Shown: positions 63,579 through 64,000 of the stretch, in pieces
How positions within the stretch are numbered: position 1 is the first letter of the stretch
Layout of the letters: the number at the start of each line of letters is the position of its first letter
Assembly: GCA_029379385.1 (NCBI GenBank)
Contig: CM055614.1
Span: 19,883,994 to 19,947,993 of the forward strand
Reading direction: 5' to 3'
DNA from: Quillaja saponaria
Taxonomy: Eukaryota > Streptophyta > Magnoliopsida > Fabales > Quillajaceae
Length of the DNA stretch: 64,000 nt
The notes under the pieces: generated by a model
The model's database searches: none
Told to the model about the DNA's origin: nothing
Seen by the model: the letters and a program-made list of their open reading frames with translations, nothing else
Program-made: the position numbers and the translations under genes

Positions 63579-63734
63579 GCAACATAATTGTTAATGCTGA
63601 CAAATTTTTAATTAATTAATTTACTAATGGATAACGTTTTTTAAAAAGCCATCTATTTAATATTTTAATTAGCCTAGCCCAGTGAATAGAAAATATCATA
63701 TAAAAATTGTTTTGTAGAGTTATCTGTAAGCTGT

Positions 63735-63815
63735 GGTTCAAGTTGTAACTGAGTGCTTGAGCTCAGTGATGGAAAAGAACTCTGCAATGTCATGAGTTTG
63801 AACTGGTAAGAAAAC
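63735..63815 (+). repeat. tRNA-derived SINE-like segment
   Basis: TTGAGCTCAGTGATGG resembles an A box and ATGAGTTTGAACTGG, about 35 bases later, resembles a B box. These are the two internal promoter parts of tRNA-derived SINEs. Edges and tail were not resolved. Confidence 0.4.
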
Positions 63816-64000
63816 ATTTTTGAGGAAGACTAACACGAATTATGAATGAGCTAATTAAACTAACACCTAAAAAACTATGAGAATACTTAGTGAAATGCCA
63901 AAAAAATAAATTCTTCATGGAGTTTGCAGCTATTAAACAGCCTACCATAATTGAATTGCAACTTTAAAAAGGTTAAATTAATTAATATGATCAATATTAA

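Overview
The window looks like a stretch of intergenic DNA from a flowering plant, most likely a eudicot. It is very AT-rich and intron-bearing, it carries plant-only families (a TPS-a type terpene synthase, a WAT1/MtN21 transporter, a GTE bromodomain factor), and it is dominated by nested transposons. The species cannot be read from the sequence. I found no bacterial, organellar, rRNA or CRISPR features.

Layout. 1-2264: featureless AT-rich DNA. 2270-5420: a minus-strand solo LTR with its target duplication. 5421-7654: AT-rich repeats, including a 438-bp tandem duplication. 7705-26308: an 18.6-kb Ty3/gypsy retrotransposon bounded by an exact 5-bp target duplication (CTTAA). Both its LTRs are swollen by other LTRs of the same superfamily, and its gag-pol is decayed. 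That element had inserted into an older CACTA-like DNA transposon, whose right part follows at 26314-27520 and whose better copy lies at 54612-57361. Both CACTA copies carry a 168-bp tandem repeat. 28316-28965: another CACTA-like end and a Ty1/copia RNase H relic. 31060-33706: a broken GTE-type bromodomain gene and fragments of a PRUNE-like phosphoesterase gene. 34336-35322 (minus): the only apparently intact protein gene, a single-exon multi-pass membrane protein. 37100-46450: MITE, SINE, LINE, hAT and Helitron material, including a roughly 2.9-kb Helitron candidate carrying an unrelated, less AT-rich insert. 47627-49269: a WAT1-related transporter gene, complete but for one frameshift. 50734-53490: a truncated minus-strand Ty3/gypsy element. 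59165-60633: short tandem repeats and a Helitron-like end. 60950-63473 (minus): a seven-exon sesquiterpene-synthase gene with a stop codon, a frameshift and a changed metal-binding residue.

The genes do not form a pathway or cluster. The two most complete multi-exon genes each keep all their splice sites, and in each the exon lengths sum to a whole number of codons only when one extra base is discounted. They are therefore recent pseudogenes, or else carry assembly errors. No clearly new biological system was found. The most informative structures are the layered LTR history, the 168-bp repeat inside a CACTA family, and the Helitron candidate with its foreign insert.
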